Below, piece after piece: positions 50,823 to 59,599 of a DNA stretch of 64,000 bases (its first letter is position 1; every line of letters begins with the position of its first letter). Under the pieces are notes generated by a model. It was not told where the DNA came from and ran no database searches. It was given only the letters and a program-made list of their open reading frames with translations. A program made the translations under genes and the position numbers. Source of the DNA: Microlunatus capsulatus (GTDB lineage Bacteria; Actinomycetota; Actinomycetes; Propionibacteriales; Propionibacteriaceae); contig NZ_JAGIOB010000001.1 in the NCBI RefSeq assembly GCF_017876495.1, forward strand, positions 3,534,001-3,598,000, in the 5' to 3' direction.

Positions 50823-51818
50823 TCAGCGCCGATCGGGCAGGTGCACCGAGCTGATCGCCTGGGCGATGATGTCGGTGACCGTGCGCCGGGCGAGCTGGGC
50901 GTCGGTCGAGGGCAGCACCCGGTGCGCCAGCACGGCGACGCCGAGGGTCGCCACGTCGTCCGGGCTCACGTAGTCCCGGCCCGCGAGGGCCGCGTGGGCG
51001 CGGCTGGCGCGGAGCAGCTGCAGGGTGGCGCGCGGCGAGGCGCCGAGCCGCAGCTCGCGCGAGCTCCGGGTCGCGCCGACGACCTGCACCAGGTACTGCT
51101 TCACCGCGGGGCTCACGTAGACCGTCTTCACGGCGTCGATCAGCCCGCGCAGGGTGGCGGCGTCGGTGACGGGGGTGAGCGCGGCCAGCGGGTCCGACGT
51201 CCCGTGGGAGTCGAGCATGTCGAGCTCGGCGGCAGGGGTGGGGTAGCCCATCTGGATGCGGGCCATGAAGCGGTCGCGCTGCGCCTCGGGGAGGGGGTAG
51301 GTGCCCTCCATCTCGATGGGGTTCTGGGTGGCCACCACCATGAAGGGGGCCTCCAGCAGGTAGGTCGTGCCGTCGACGCTGACCTGGCGCTCCTCCATCG
51401 ACTCGAGCAGCGCCGACTGCGTCTTCGGGGAGGCGCGGTTGATCTCGTCGCCCACCACGATGTTGGCGAAGATGCCGCCGGGCTTGAACTCGAAGTCGCG
51501 GGTCTCCTGGTTGAAGATCGAGACGCCGGTGATGTCGGAGGGCAGCAGGTCCGGGGTGAACTGCACCCGGCGGACCGAGCAGGCGATCGAGCGCCCGAGA
51601 GCCTTGGCCAGCATCGTCTTGCCGACCCCGGGCACGTCCTCGACGAGGAGGTGGCCCTCGGCCAGCAGCACGACGAGGGCCAGGTCGACCGAGGCGCGCT
51701 TGCCCTCGATCACGCCCTCGATCGCCGACCGGACCTCGCCCATGACGTCGACGACGTCACCGAGTGAGTAGGTCGTCGTCACCTCGTCGAGGTCGGTGTT
51801 CTCGTAGCTCAGACTCAC
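50823..51818 (-). CDS. MoxR-family AAA+ ATPase
   Basis: 331 residues from GTG 51818, behind GGAGG six bases up. Walker A DVPGVGKTMLAKALG, Walker B VVGDEINRASPKTQSALLE, sensor FMVVATQNPIEMEGTYPLPEAQRDRF and a C-terminal lid with GASPRAT. MoxR ATPases act as chaperones for DUF58/VWA proteins. First gene of the minus-strand operon; a TACGAT at 51919-51924 (minus) may be its -10, divergent from mraZ. Confidence 0.95.
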   Translation of the reverse strand: MSLSYENTDLDEVTTTYSLGDVVDVMGEVRSAIEGVIEGKRASVDLALVVLLAEGHLLVEDVPGVGKTMLAKALGRSIACSVRRVQFTPDLLPSDITGVSIFNQETRDFEFKPGGIFANIVVGDEINRASPKTQSALLESMEERQVSVDGTTYLLEAPFMVVATQNPIEMEGTYPLPEAQRDRFMARIQMGYPTPAAELDMLDSHGTSDPLAALTPVTDAATLRGLIDAVKTVYVSPAVKQYLVQVVGATRSSRELRLGASPRATLQLLRASRAHAALAGRDYVSPDDVATLGVAVLAHRVLPSTDAQLARRTVTDIIAQAISSVHLPDRR

Positions 51819-52030
51819 GCTGCCTCCGTCCTGGGCGCGCCTGGCCGGGGGTGGTCCCCTGCGGCGTCGCCGTCCCCGCACCCGCGCACGGCCCGTGGTC
51901 GTGTCGCGGTCGTCCGTCATCGTATGCGCCGCCGTGAAGGGCCACCGCGATTCCTGGCGTGCCCTGCTGGTACCCCCGCGACGGCCCGGGACACGCCCCG
52001 GGGTTGCCAGGGGAGCGCGGGGCGGTCAAA

Positions 52031-52066
52031 GTGGAGGGAAGTGGAGTAAGGTGGCGGAAAGTGGAG
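52031..52066 (+). promoter_or_regulatory. MraZ operator: four direct repeats with 10-bp period
   Basis: GTGGAG or GTGGCG at 52031, 52041, 52051 and 52061, each followed by NNAA-like spacers, stands just before mraZ; a fifth, out-of-phase GTGG lies at 52073. MraZ of other bacteria binds three or four TGG-containing repeats one helical turn apart upstream of its own gene, so this is very probably the autoregulatory site. Confidence 0.8.
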
Positions 52067-52079
52067 CGAAGGGTGGTGA

Positions 52080-52511
52080 GTGGCCGTGTTCCTGGGCACG
52101 CACACCCCGAAGCTCGACGAGAAAGGACGGCTGATCCTCCCGGCGAAGTTCCGAGACGAGCTGGCGGCCGGCCTGGTCATCACGCGCTTCCAGGAGCGCT
52201 GTCTGGCCATCTGGCCGATCGCGACGTTCGTCGAGGTGGCGCAGTCGGTGCGGGGGACGTCGTCCAGCCAGCAGGTCCGGGACTACCAGCGCATGCTCGC
52301 GTCGGGAGCCTCGGACGAGACGCCGGACAAGCAGGGGCGGATCACCATCCCGCCGCACCTGCGGACCTACGCATCGCTGGAGAAGGACTGCGTGGTGGTG
52401 GGGGCCATCAACCGGGTGGAGGTGTGGGACGCCACCGCCTGGGAGCAGTACGCGGAGGCCAAGGAGTCCGCGTTCTCCGACCTCGACGAGGGCGTCTTCC
52501 CCGGCGCCTGA
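52080..52511 (+). CDS. mraZ: Transcriptional regulator MraZ
   Basis: 143 residues from GTG 52080 (GTG 52086 is the alternative). Two SpoVT/AbrB-like halves, each with the DxxGRxxxP motif: DEKGRLILP (about 13-21) and DKQGRITIP (about 83-91). It forms ring-shaped oligomers and regulates the division and cell wall cluster by binding the direct repeats just upstream. Confidence 0.96.
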   Translation: MAVFLGTHTPKLDEKGRLILPAKFRDELAAGLVITRFQERCLAIWPIATFVEVAQSVRGTSSSQQVRDYQRMLASGASDETPDKQGRITIPPHLRTYASLEKDCVVVGAINRVEVWDATAWEQYAEAKESAFSDLDEGVFPGA

Positions 52512-52522
52512 GACCAGGTACC

Positions 52523-52558
52523 CAGCACGGCAGGCACGACCAGCACGGCAGGCAGGAC
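52523..52558 (+). repeat. 18-bp tandem repeat after mraZ
   Basis: Two copies of an 18-base unit (52523-52540 and 52541-52558) differ at one position; degenerate CACGGCAG-like pieces continue to about 52600. It is the low-complexity start of the mraZ-rsmH spacer. Confidence 0.6.
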
Positions 52559-52610
52559 CCGCACGACGCACGACAGGCAGCACCGCACGGCAGCACCGAG
52601 CACGCAGCGC

Positions 52611-52707
52611 GTGCGCAGAGGCTTCAACCCGAGCGTCCGACTCCCTGGCGCACCTTCCCCGGTGCCAGGTAGTGACGCTCGGACCTCGGGTTGGAACCCC
52701 TGCGCAC
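52611..52707 (+). ncRNA. Large hairpin upstream of rsmH, candidate mraW RNA motif
   Basis: The arms GTGCGCAG (52611) and CTGCGCAC (ending 52707) close a 97-base structure. Further pairs are AACCCGAG with CTCGGGTT, and an inner hairpin CTGGCGCACC with GGTGCCAG. Compensating the two sides leaves small bulges. A conserved RNA called the mraW motif is known from actinobacterial mraW leaders; the position fits, but I matched structure and location only, not the consensus. Confidence 0.55.
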
Positions 52708-52732
52708 GAGCAGCGCGAACTGAAGGGTCGAG

Positions 52733-52882
52733 ATGGCGCACTCCGAGATCGAGGACGCCCCGAGCACGGACCGGCGGGTCCGGCACGTGGCCCGGGACGG
52801 CTTGTCGGCGGCCGCCGTCTCCCTCGGCGGCTCGGTCGCCCTCACCCTCGCGCTCTACCTCCTCCTGCGGTGGCTCGGATGA
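52733..52882 (+). CDS. Small single-helix membrane protein between mraZ and rsmH
   Basis: 49 residues from ATG 52733, five bases after AAGGG. The N-terminal half is charged ([18 protein letters not shown]), the C-terminal half one hydrophobic helix (about 24-46, ending [11 protein letters not shown]). It ends 13 bases before rsmH, so it is part of the operon. A short protein of this kind is easily missed. Function unknown; perhaps a division-related membrane peptide. Confidence 0.6.
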   Translation: MAHSEIEDAPSTDRRVRHVARDGLSAAAVSLGGSVALTLALYLLLRWLG

Positions 52883-52895
52883 GCGGCGGTCGCGG

Positions 52896-53888
52896 GTGAG
52901 CGCCCCCGTCCACGTCCCGGTGATGCTGGCCGAGATCCTCGAGCTGCTGACGCCGGCCCTGCAGCCCACCCCTGAGCACCCGCACCCCGTGCTCGTCGAC
53001 GGCACCCTCGGCCTCGCGGGCCACGCCTCCGCCCTGCTGGAGGCCTGCCCGCAGGCCCACCTCGTCGGCCTCGACCGCGACCCGGAGGCCCTGGCGCGGG
53101 CACGCGAGCGGCTGGCCCCGTTCGGCGACCGGGTGACCCTGGTCGAGGCGGTCTACGACGAGCTCCCGGAGGTGCTGGCCGAGCTCGGCCGCCCGCGGGT
53201 GCAGGCCGTCCTGCTGGACCTCGGGCTCTCCTCGCTCCAGATCGACGACACCACCCGCGGCTTCGCCTACGCCCAGGACGCCCCGCTGGACATGCGGATG
53301 GGCCGCCAGGAGCTGACGGCCGCGGAGGTGCTGAACACCTACAGCGCGCCCGCCCTCGCCTCGGTGCTGCGCCGCTACGGCGAGGAGCGCTTCGCCGACC
53401 GGATCGCCCGCCGGGTGGTCAGCGAGCGGGAGCGCGAGCCCTTCACGACGTCGGCGCGGCTGGTCGAGCTGCTCTACAGCGCGATCCCGGCCGCCACCCG
53501 CAAGACCGGCGGGCACCCCGCCAAGCGGACCTTCCAGGCGCTGCGGATCGAGGTCAACGCCGAGCTGGAGGCGCTGGAGCACGTGCTGCCGAGCGCCGTC
53601 GCCGCCCTCGCGGTGGGCGGCCGGATCGCGGTGCTGGCCTACCACTCGCTGGAGGACCGGCTGGTCAAGCAGGTGCTGGCCGCCGGGGCCGCGGACCGCG
53701 CGCCGCGCGACCTGCCCGTGGTCCCGGCCGGCTACGGGCCCGAGCTCCGGCTGCTCACCCGCGGCGCCGGCCGGCCCGGCGAGGCCGAGTCCGAGATCAA
53801 CCCGCGGGCCGCCTCGGCGCGGCTCCGCGCCGCCGTACGCATCGACGAGCCCGGCCCCCGCCGGGCCCGACAGGAGGTAGGCGCATGA
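52896..53888 (+). CDS. rsmH: 16S rRNA (cytosine-1402 N4)-methyltransferase
   Basis: 330 residues from GTG 52896. SAM-binding pattern [20 protein letters not shown] and [16 protein letters not shown]; family blocks [40 protein letters not shown] and the [21 protein letters not shown] stretch. It methylates C1402 in the ribosomal P site. GTG start is followed directly by the conserved [17 protein letters not shown] overlap with the ftsL-like gene. Confidence 0.96.
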   Translation: MSAPVHVPVMLAEILELLTPALQPTPEHPHPVLVDGTLGLAGHASALLEACPQAHLVGLDRDPEALARARERLAPFGDRVTLVEAVYDELPEVLAELGRPRVQAVLLDLGLSSLQIDDTTRGFAYAQDAPLDMRMGRQELTAAEVLNTYSAPALASVLRRYGEERFADRIARRVVSEREREPFTTSARLVELLYSAIPAATRKTGGHPAKRTFQALRIEVNAELEALEHVLPSAVAALAVGGRIAVLAYHSLEDRLVKQVLAAGAADRAPRDLPVVPAGYGPELRLLTRGAGRPGEAESEINPRAASARLRAAVRIDEPGPRRARQEVGA

Positions 53889-54547
53889 GCGCGTTGTGGG
53901 CACCCGTTCCCGGCACCCGGGAGACGACCGGGCCGGACCGTCGTGGCGCGGGGCTGCGAGCCGTCGGCCGACCGGCGCCGCGGCTCTCCCGCGCGCCTTT
54001 CCTGCTCGTCCTCGTCGCCGTGTTCGGCTTGGGCATGGCCGGGCTGCTGATGCTGAACACGACCCTGCAGAACCAGGCGTTCTCCTCCCGCGCGCTGGAC
54101 CGGCAGGCGACCGAGCTGGCCTACACCCAGGCCGACCTGGAGAGCCAGATCGCCGTGCTGTCCGCCCCGCCCGAGCTCGCCCGTCGCGCCTCGGCCCTGG
54201 GCATGCGGCCCAACCCGTACCCGGCGATGCTCGAGCTGCCCAGCGGCGACGTGGTCGGCGACCCGAAGCCGGTCACCGGTAGCGAGGTGCCGAGCATGGT
54301 CGTCAAGACCCCGGCCGAGGTCGCCGCCGAGAAGGCCGCAGCCAAGGCGAAGGCGGAGCGGGTGGCGGCCGAGAAGAAGGCCGAGGCCGAGGCCGAGAAG
54401 AAGGCGGCGGAGAAGAAGGCGGCGGCCGAGAAGAAGGCCGAGGCCGACAAGAAGGCTGCGGCGGAGAAGAAGGCCGAGGCCGACAAGAAGGCTGCGGCGG
54501 AGAAGAAGGACAGGGATCCCGGGCAGGGCGAGGAGGGGCAGGGCTGA
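53885..54547 (+). CDS. FtsL-like septum protein with Lys/Ala-rich tail
   Basis: 220 residues, coupled to rsmH by ATGA. Bitopic: short cytoplasmic start, one transmembrane helix (about 39-57), then an outside coiled coil ([32 protein letters not shown]) and ALGMRPNP, the layout of FtsL in actinobacteria (Rv2164c position). The last 90 residues are an unusual Lys/Ala/Glu repeat ([12 protein letters not shown]), coded in part by two perfect 36-bp repeats. Such a tail could bind acidic wall polymers. Divisome role inferred from position. Confidence 0.82.
   Translation: MSALWAPVPGTRETTGPDRRGAGLRAVGRPAPRLSRAPFLLVLVAVFGLGMAGLLMLNTTLQNQAFSSRALDRQATELAYTQADLESQIAVLSAPPELARRASALGMRPNPYPAMLELPSGDVVGDPKPVTGSEVPSMVVKTPAEVAAEKAAAKAKAERVAAEKKAEAEAEKKAAEKKAAAEKKAEADKKAAAEKKAEADKKAAAEKKDRDPGQGEEGQG
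54428..54499 (+). repeat. Two perfect 36-bp tandem repeats in the ftsL-like gene
   Basis: The units 54428-54463 and 54464-54499 are identical in all 36 bases, followed by nine more bases of a third. They encode [12 protein letters not shown]-type residues. Identity at third codon positions shows a recent duplication. Confidence 0.85.
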
Positions 54548-56541
54548 TGGCCGAGCGCCGACCGCACCCGACCGCAGCCGGGCGGAAGCCCCGGCACCCG
54601 GCCACCGGCCAGCGACCTGCCGCCGGTACCCGGACGGGCCAGCCCGCGCGCCCCGCACCGCGCGCCGACGCCCGCGCCGAGCGCGCGACGCGCCGGCCCC
54701 AGGACGAGCGCCGCGCCCCCGGCTCGCGCCGACCGGCGGCGGCCCGCTCCGGCGCCCGGACGGGCGGCCGCCCCGGCGGGCCGAGCGCGCCGCCGCGGCC
54801 GCCCCTGCGGATGCCGCTGGCGTCCTCCCCGCGCCGGCTGCACGCCGTGCTCATCGTCATCGCCGTCGGGTTGTCGCTGTGCGGCGGCCGGCTCCTGCAG
54901 CTGCAGGGCTTCGACTCCGCGGCCTACGCGGCCACCTCGGCCGACCTGCTCACCCGCAAGCTCCCGCTGCTGCCCTCGCGTGGCACCATCACCGACCGGA
55001 ACGGCCAGGTGCTGGCCTCCACCCAGCCCGCCGTGGCGGTGACGGCCGACCCGACGCTCACCGGCCCCCGCGCCGCCGAGATCGCCGACGTCCTCAGCGG
55101 CTACCTCGAGATGCCGGCGGCCGACCTCGTGCCGCTGCTGACCAAGCCCGACACCCACTTCGTCTACCTCAAGAAGAAGGTCCCGGCGCTCACCTACAGC
55201 GCCCTGTCCGCGGCCCTGGCCGAGAAGGGCGTCTACGGCGTCTTCCGCGAGAGCGACCCGATCCGCACCTACCCGGGCGGCACCGTGGGCTCGTCGGTCG
55301 TCGGCTTCGTCGGGGCCGACGGCAAGGGCCTCGCCGGCATGGAGCTCGAGCTGGACCGCGAGCTGGCCGGCGTCGAGGGCACCGAGACCTACGAGAGCGC
55401 GCCGAACGGCAGCCGAATCCCGCTGGGGGAGAGCTCGACCACCCCGGCGCAGAACGGGGTCGACGTGCAGCTGACCCTCGACTCCGAGCTGCAGTTCATG
55501 GCCGAGCAGCGGCTCGCGGCGCAGGTGCAGAAGATGGGGGCCGACTCGGGCTTCGCCATCACCATCGACGTGAAGACCGGCCAGGTCCTGGTGCTGGCCA
55601 ACGCGCCGACCTTCGACTCCTCGGCCCCGCAGAAGGCCGACGCGGAGGACCGCGGCAACCGCGCCGTGCTGGCCCCCTACGAGCCGGGCAGCGTGGAGAA
55701 GGTCCTCACCTCGGCGGCGCTCATCGACGCGGGCACGGCGAACCCCGGCACCAAGGTCGAGATCCCGGCGCGGCTCTCCTCGGGCGGGGCGTACATCAAG
55801 GACCACTTCAGCCACGGCACGATCCGGCTCAACATGCGCGGCGTCATCGCCAACTCCTCCAACATCGGCACCGCGCTGCTGACCCGCCAGCTCGACAAGA
55901 AGACGCTGCACGACTACCTCGCGAACTTCGGGCTGGGCGCGCCCACCGGCATCGAGGTGCCGGGGGAGGCGGCCGGCATCCTGCCGGACGCCGACATGAG
56001 CGACTCCCAGCGCGACCAGATCGCCTTCGGCCAGGCGCTGTCGGTCTCGGGGATCCAGGAGGCGGCGGCCATCGCGGGCATCGTCAACGACGGGGTCTAC
56101 AACCCGCCCACCCTGGTCAAGCAGAAGACCGACGCCGACGGCACGGTGCTGCCGAACCCGCAGGAGAACCCGCGCCGTGTCATCTCCAGCGAGAGCTCGG
56201 CCGCCGTCCGCGACCTGATGGCCGCGGTCACCGACAGCCCGAACGGGGTCCAGAACCTGCGGCTGGACGCCTACACCAGCGGCGGCAAGACCGGCACCGC
56301 GCAGCGCGCCGACCCGACCTGCGGCTGCTACCGCGGCTACGTGACGTCCTACGTGGGCTTCGCGCCGCTGGACGACCCGCGGCTGCTGACCTACGTCGTG
56401 CTCACCAACCCCCGCAAGGGCGACACCGGCACCAGCGTGGCCACCCCGGTCTACCGCGACATCATGAACCAGGCGCTGCCGCGCTACTCGGTGGCGCCGG
56501 ACGCCGACGAGGAGCGCAAGGCGCTGCCGACGGAATGGTGA
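54547..56541 (+). CDS. ftsI: Penicillin-binding protein 2/FtsI septal transpeptidase
   Basis: 664 residues from ATG 54547, overlapping the ftsL-like stop by one base. Cytoplasmic N-terminus of about 100 residues, very rich in Arg, Pro and Ala; one transmembrane helix (about 99-117); dimerisation domain (about 140-290); transpeptidase (about 300-640). Active-site motifs are complete: SxxK in YEPGSVEKVLT, SxN in ANSSNIGT, and KTGT in GGKTGTAQR. It cross-links septal peptidoglycan. The long Arg-rich N-terminus is typical of actinobacterial PbpB. Confidence 0.95.
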   Translation: MAERRPHPTAAGRKPRHPATGQRPAAGTRTGQPARPAPRADARAERATRRPQDERRAPGSRRPAAARSGARTGGRPGGPSAPPRPPLRMPLASSPRRLHAVLIVIAVGLSLCGGRLLQLQGFDSAAYAATSADLLTRKLPLLPSRGTITDRNGQVLASTQPAVAVTADPTLTGPRAAEIADVLSGYLEMPAADLVPLLTKPDTHFVYLKKKVPALTYSALSAALAEKGVYGVFRESDPIRTYPGGTVGSSVVGFVGADGKGLAGMELELDRELAGVEGTETYESAPNGSRIPLGESSTTPAQNGVDVQLTLDSELQFMAEQRLAAQVQKMGADSGFAITIDVKTGQVLVLANAPTFDSSAPQKADAEDRGNRAVLAPYEPGSVEKVLTSAALIDAGTANPGTKVEIPARLSSGGAYIKDHFSHGTIRLNMRGVIANSSNIGTALLTRQLDKKTLHDYLANFGLGAPTGIEVPGEAAGILPDADMSDSQRDQIAFGQALSVSGIQEAAAIAGIVNDGVYNPPTLVKQKTDADGTVLPNPQENPRRVISSESSAAVRDLMAAVTDSPNGVQNLRLDAYTSGGKTGTAQRADPTCGCYRGYVTSYVGFAPLDDPRLLTYVVLTNPRKGDTGTSVATPVYRDIMNQALPRYSVAPDADEERKALPTEW

Positions 56542-56560
56542 GGGACGCCGCCGGGCTCGG

Positions 56561-56566
56561 TAGCGT
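56561..56566 (+). promoter_or_regulatory. Possible internal leaderless -10 element (TAGCGT) of murE
   Basis: The hexamer ends seven bases before GTG 56574 in the gap after ftsI, so a second, leaderless transcript may start the mur genes. Confidence 0.45.
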
Positions 56567-56573
56567 CGGGGCC

Positions 56574-58127
56574 GTGAGCCCCGTCCCGACCCTGCGACCC
56601 CGCCCGGGGCCGCCGCTGCCGCTGCTGGAGCTGGCCGCGGGCCTGCGCGACCCGGACCTGACGGCCACGGGCGCCGGCGATCCCGATGTCACCGGCGTCA
56701 CCCTCGACTCGCGCCAGGTGCAGCCGGGTGACCTCTACGTCGCGCTCCCCGGCCGGCACCACCACGGCGCGGCCTTCACCGCCGCCGCCGCCGCGGCCGG
56801 GGCCGTCGCGGTGCTCACCGACCCGGCCGGGCGCGACGACGCCGCCGCCACGGGGCTCCCCGTGCTGGTGACCGAGCGGCCGCGGCCGGTGATGGCCCGG
56901 GCCGCTGCCGCGGTCTACGGCCGGCCCGCCGAGCGGCTCACCATGCACGCCGTGACCGGGACCAACGGCAAGACGACCACGACGTTCCTGCTGGACGCGG
57001 CGCTGCGCGCGGCCGGCCACCACGTCGGCACCGTCGGCACGATCGGCTTCCTGCTGGACGGCCAGCCGCTGCCCGCGTCCCGGACCACCATCACGACACC
57101 GGAGTCGCCCGACCTCCAGGCGCTGCTCGCGCACCTGCTGGAGGCGGGCGCCGACACGGTGGCCATGGAGGTCTCCTCGCACGCCCTGGTGCTGGGCCGG
57201 GCCGACGCCATCACCTTCGACGTGGCCGCCTTCACCAACCTCGGCCGCGACCACCTCGACTTCCACGGCGACGAGGAGTCCTACTTCGCCGCGAAGGCCC
57301 AGCTGTTCACCCCCGAGCGGACCCGGCAGGTGGTGCTCAGCGTCGACGACGACGCCGGCCGCCGGCTGCTGGAGCAGGTCCGCCGCACCCCGGAGCTCAC
57401 CCTGCGCACCGTCAGCCTCTCCGACCCGGCCGCCGACCACCGGCTGCTGGACGCCCGCCCCGCACCCGGGGGCGGGACCGCCGCCACCGTGTCGGTGGAC
57501 GGCCGCCGGCTCGAGCTGCGGCTGCCGCTGCCCGGTGACTTCAACGTCCGCAACGCCCTCACCGCGCTGGCCATGGTCTCCCTCACCGGGGGCGACGTCG
57601 AGGCGGCCGCCGCCGGGCTCGCCGACGTCGTGGTCCCCGGCCGGATGCAGCCGGTCCCGCTCGGCCCGGGCGCCCCGGCCGTCGTCGTCGACTTCGCCCA
57701 CACCCCGCAGGCCGTGGCCGCCGCCCTGGGCGCCCTGCGCGACCGGCGCGTGGTCGTCGTGCTGGGCTGCGGCGGCGACCGCGACCCGCAGAAGCGGCGC
57801 CCGATGGGCGAGGCGGCGGCCCGGGCGGCCGCCGTCGTCGTCGTGACCGACGACAACCCGCGCAGCGAGGACCCGGCCGCCATCCGCGCCGCGGTGCTGG
57901 CCGGCGCCCGGGCGGCCGGCGGGGCCGAGGTGCACGACGGCGGTGACCGCGCCGCGGCCATCGCGCTGGCCCTGGAGCTCGCCGGCCCCGACGACGTGGT
58001 CGCCGTCCTCGGCAAGGGCCACGAGACCGGCCAGGAGGTGGCCGGCACCGTGCTGCCCTTCGCCGACGCCGACGTGGTCCGCGCCGCGTGGGCCGCCCGC
58101 ACCGCGACCGCCGGGAGCCCGCGGTGA
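56574..58127 (+). CDS. murE: UDP-MurNAc-tripeptide synthetase (meso-DAP type)
   Basis: 517 residues from GTG 56574, seven bases after TAGCGT; the ATG at 56535, overlapping the end of ftsI, would add 13 residues. P-loop [13 protein letters not shown] (about residues 125-137), VAMEVSSHAL, the substrate-Lys region LGRDHLDFHG, and DNPRSEDP. The DNPR box marks enzymes that add meso-diaminopimelate, so the wall has meso-DAP. ATP-dependent, cytoplasmic. Confidence 0.97.
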   Translation: MSPVPTLRPRPGPPLPLLELAAGLRDPDLTATGAGDPDVTGVTLDSRQVQPGDLYVALPGRHHHGAAFTAAAAAAGAVAVLTDPAGRDDAAATGLPVLVTERPRPVMARAAAAVYGRPAERLTMHAVTGTNGKTTTTFLLDAALRAAGHHVGTVGTIGFLLDGQPLPASRTTITTPESPDLQALLAHLLEAGADTVAMEVSSHALVLGRADAITFDVAAFTNLGRDHLDFHGDEESYFAAKAQLFTPERTRQVVLSVDDDAGRRLLEQVRRTPELTLRTVSLSDPAADHRLLDARPAPGGGTAATVSVDGRRLELRLPLPGDFNVRNALTALAMVSLTGGDVEAAAAGLADVVVPGRMQPVPLGPGAPAVVVDFAHTPQAVAAALGALRDRRVVVVLGCGGDRDPQKRRPMGEAAARAAAVVVVTDDNPRSEDPAAIRAAVLAGARAAGGAEVHDGGDRAAAIALALELAGPDDVVAVLGKGHETGQEVAGTVLPFADADVVRAAWAARTATAGSPR

Positions 58128-59599
58128 TCGGGCTGCGGGTGGGCGAGGTCGCCGCGGTCGTCGGCGCCGACCTGACCGCCGGTGACCCCGACGCCGTCGT
58201 CACCTCCGTCGTCGCGGACTCCCGCGCCGTCGGGCCGGGGGCGCTCTTCGTGGCGCTCGCGGGCTCCCGCGTCGACGGCCACGACCTCGTCGTCGGCTGC
58301 TGGGAGGCCGGCGCGGTCGCGGCGCTGACCGCCCGCGACGTCCCGCCCGCCCCCTGCCTGCCCGTCCCCGACCAGGTGACCGCGCTGGGCCGGGTGGCCC
58401 GCCGCGTCGTCGACCGCGCCGTCGAGGGCGGCCTGCAGGTCGTCGGCATCACCGGCTCCCAGGGCAAGACCTCCACGAAGGACCTGCTGGCCCAGGTGCT
58501 GGAGGCGGTCGGGCCCACCGTCGCCCCGGTCGGGAACCTCAACAACGAGCTCGGCGTCCCGCTCACCGCCTGCCGCCTGGAGCCGACGACCCGCTTCCTG
58601 GTCGCCGAGCTGGGCGCCCGGGGGATCGGCCACATCGCCTACCTCTGCTCCATCACGCCGCCGCACGTCGGGGTGGTGCTCAACGTCGGCCAGGCGCACG
58701 TGGGGGAGTTCGGCGGCCAGGACGCCATCACCGTCGCCAAGGGCGAGCTGGTCGAGGCCCTGCCCGCCTCCGGGGTGGCCGTGCTCAACGCCGAGGACCC
58801 GCGGGTCTGGGGGATGCGCTCCCGGACCGCCGCGCCGGTGCTCGCCTTCGCCGGGTCCGGCGGCCCGCCGCCGCCCGAGGGGCCCGCGCTGTGGGCCGAG
58901 GACCTCCGGGCCGACCGGCTCGGCCGGCACGCCTTCCGGCTGCACGCCCGCGACGCGGCCGGCACCACGCAGGTCGCCGACGTCGCGCTGCGGACGACCG
59001 GGCGCCACCAGGTGCCCAACGCCGTCGCCGCCGCGGCCGCCGCCGTCGCGCTCGGGCTGCCGCTCGACGTCGTGGCCGCCGCCCTCAGCGCCGCCGGCCC
59101 GCGCTCGCGCTGGCGGATGGAGCTGCACGAGCGCGCCGACGGGGTCGTCGTCGTCAACGACAGCTACAACGCCAACCCCGACTCGATGCGCGCCGCGGTC
59201 GGCACGCTGGCCGAGCTGGGCCGCTCGAGCGGCGGCCGGACCGTCGCCGTGCTGGGGGACATGCTCGAGCTGGGGGCGACCGCCGAGCGGGAGCACGCCG
59301 ACCTCGGCCGCGACGTCGCCGCGGCGGGCGTCGACCGCCTGCTGGCCCTCGGCGAGCACGCCGCGACGCTGGCCGCCGGGGCCCGCGACGCCGGCCTGCC
59401 CGCGGCCGCCGCGACGCCGGTGCCCAGCAAGGAGGAGGCCCTCGCGCTGCTCCGCGCCGAGCTGCGCCCGGGCGACGTGGTGCTGGTCAAGGCGTCCCGT
59501 GGCTTAGCCTTGGACACCGTGGCCGAGGCCCTCGTCGCTCCCGACGCGGTCCCCGGCCGGCCCGATGACCCGTCCGCCGCCAGTGAGGAACCCGCGTGA
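58124..59599 (+). CDS. murF: UDP-MurNAc-pentapeptide synthetase (D-Ala-D-Ala-adding)
   Basis: 491 residues from GTG 58124, overlapping murE by GTGA. P-loop [17 protein letters not shown] (about 107-123), [37 protein letters not shown] and VLGDMLELG are all MurF blocks. It completes the UDP-MurNAc-pentapeptide. Coupled by GTGA to mraY. Confidence 0.97.
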   Translation: MIGLRVGEVAAVVGADLTAGDPDAVVTSVVADSRAVGPGALFVALAGSRVDGHDLVVGCWEAGAVAALTARDVPPAPCLPVPDQVTALGRVARRVVDRAVEGGLQVVGITGSQGKTSTKDLLAQVLEAVGPTVAPVGNLNNELGVPLTACRLEPTTRFLVAELGARGIGHIAYLCSITPPHVGVVLNVGQAHVGEFGGQDAITVAKGELVEALPASGVAVLNAEDPRVWGMRSRTAAPVLAFAGSGGPPPPEGPALWAEDLRADRLGRHAFRLHARDAAGTTQVADVALRTTGRHQVPNAVAAAAAAVALGLPLDVVAAALSAAGPRSRWRMELHERADGVVVVNDSYNANPDSMRAAVGTLAELGRSSGGRTVAVLGDMLELGATAEREHADLGRDVAAAGVDRLLALGEHAATLAAGARDAGLPAAAATPVPSKEEALALLRAELRPGDVVLVKASRGLALDTVAEALVAPDAVPGRPDDPSAASEEPA

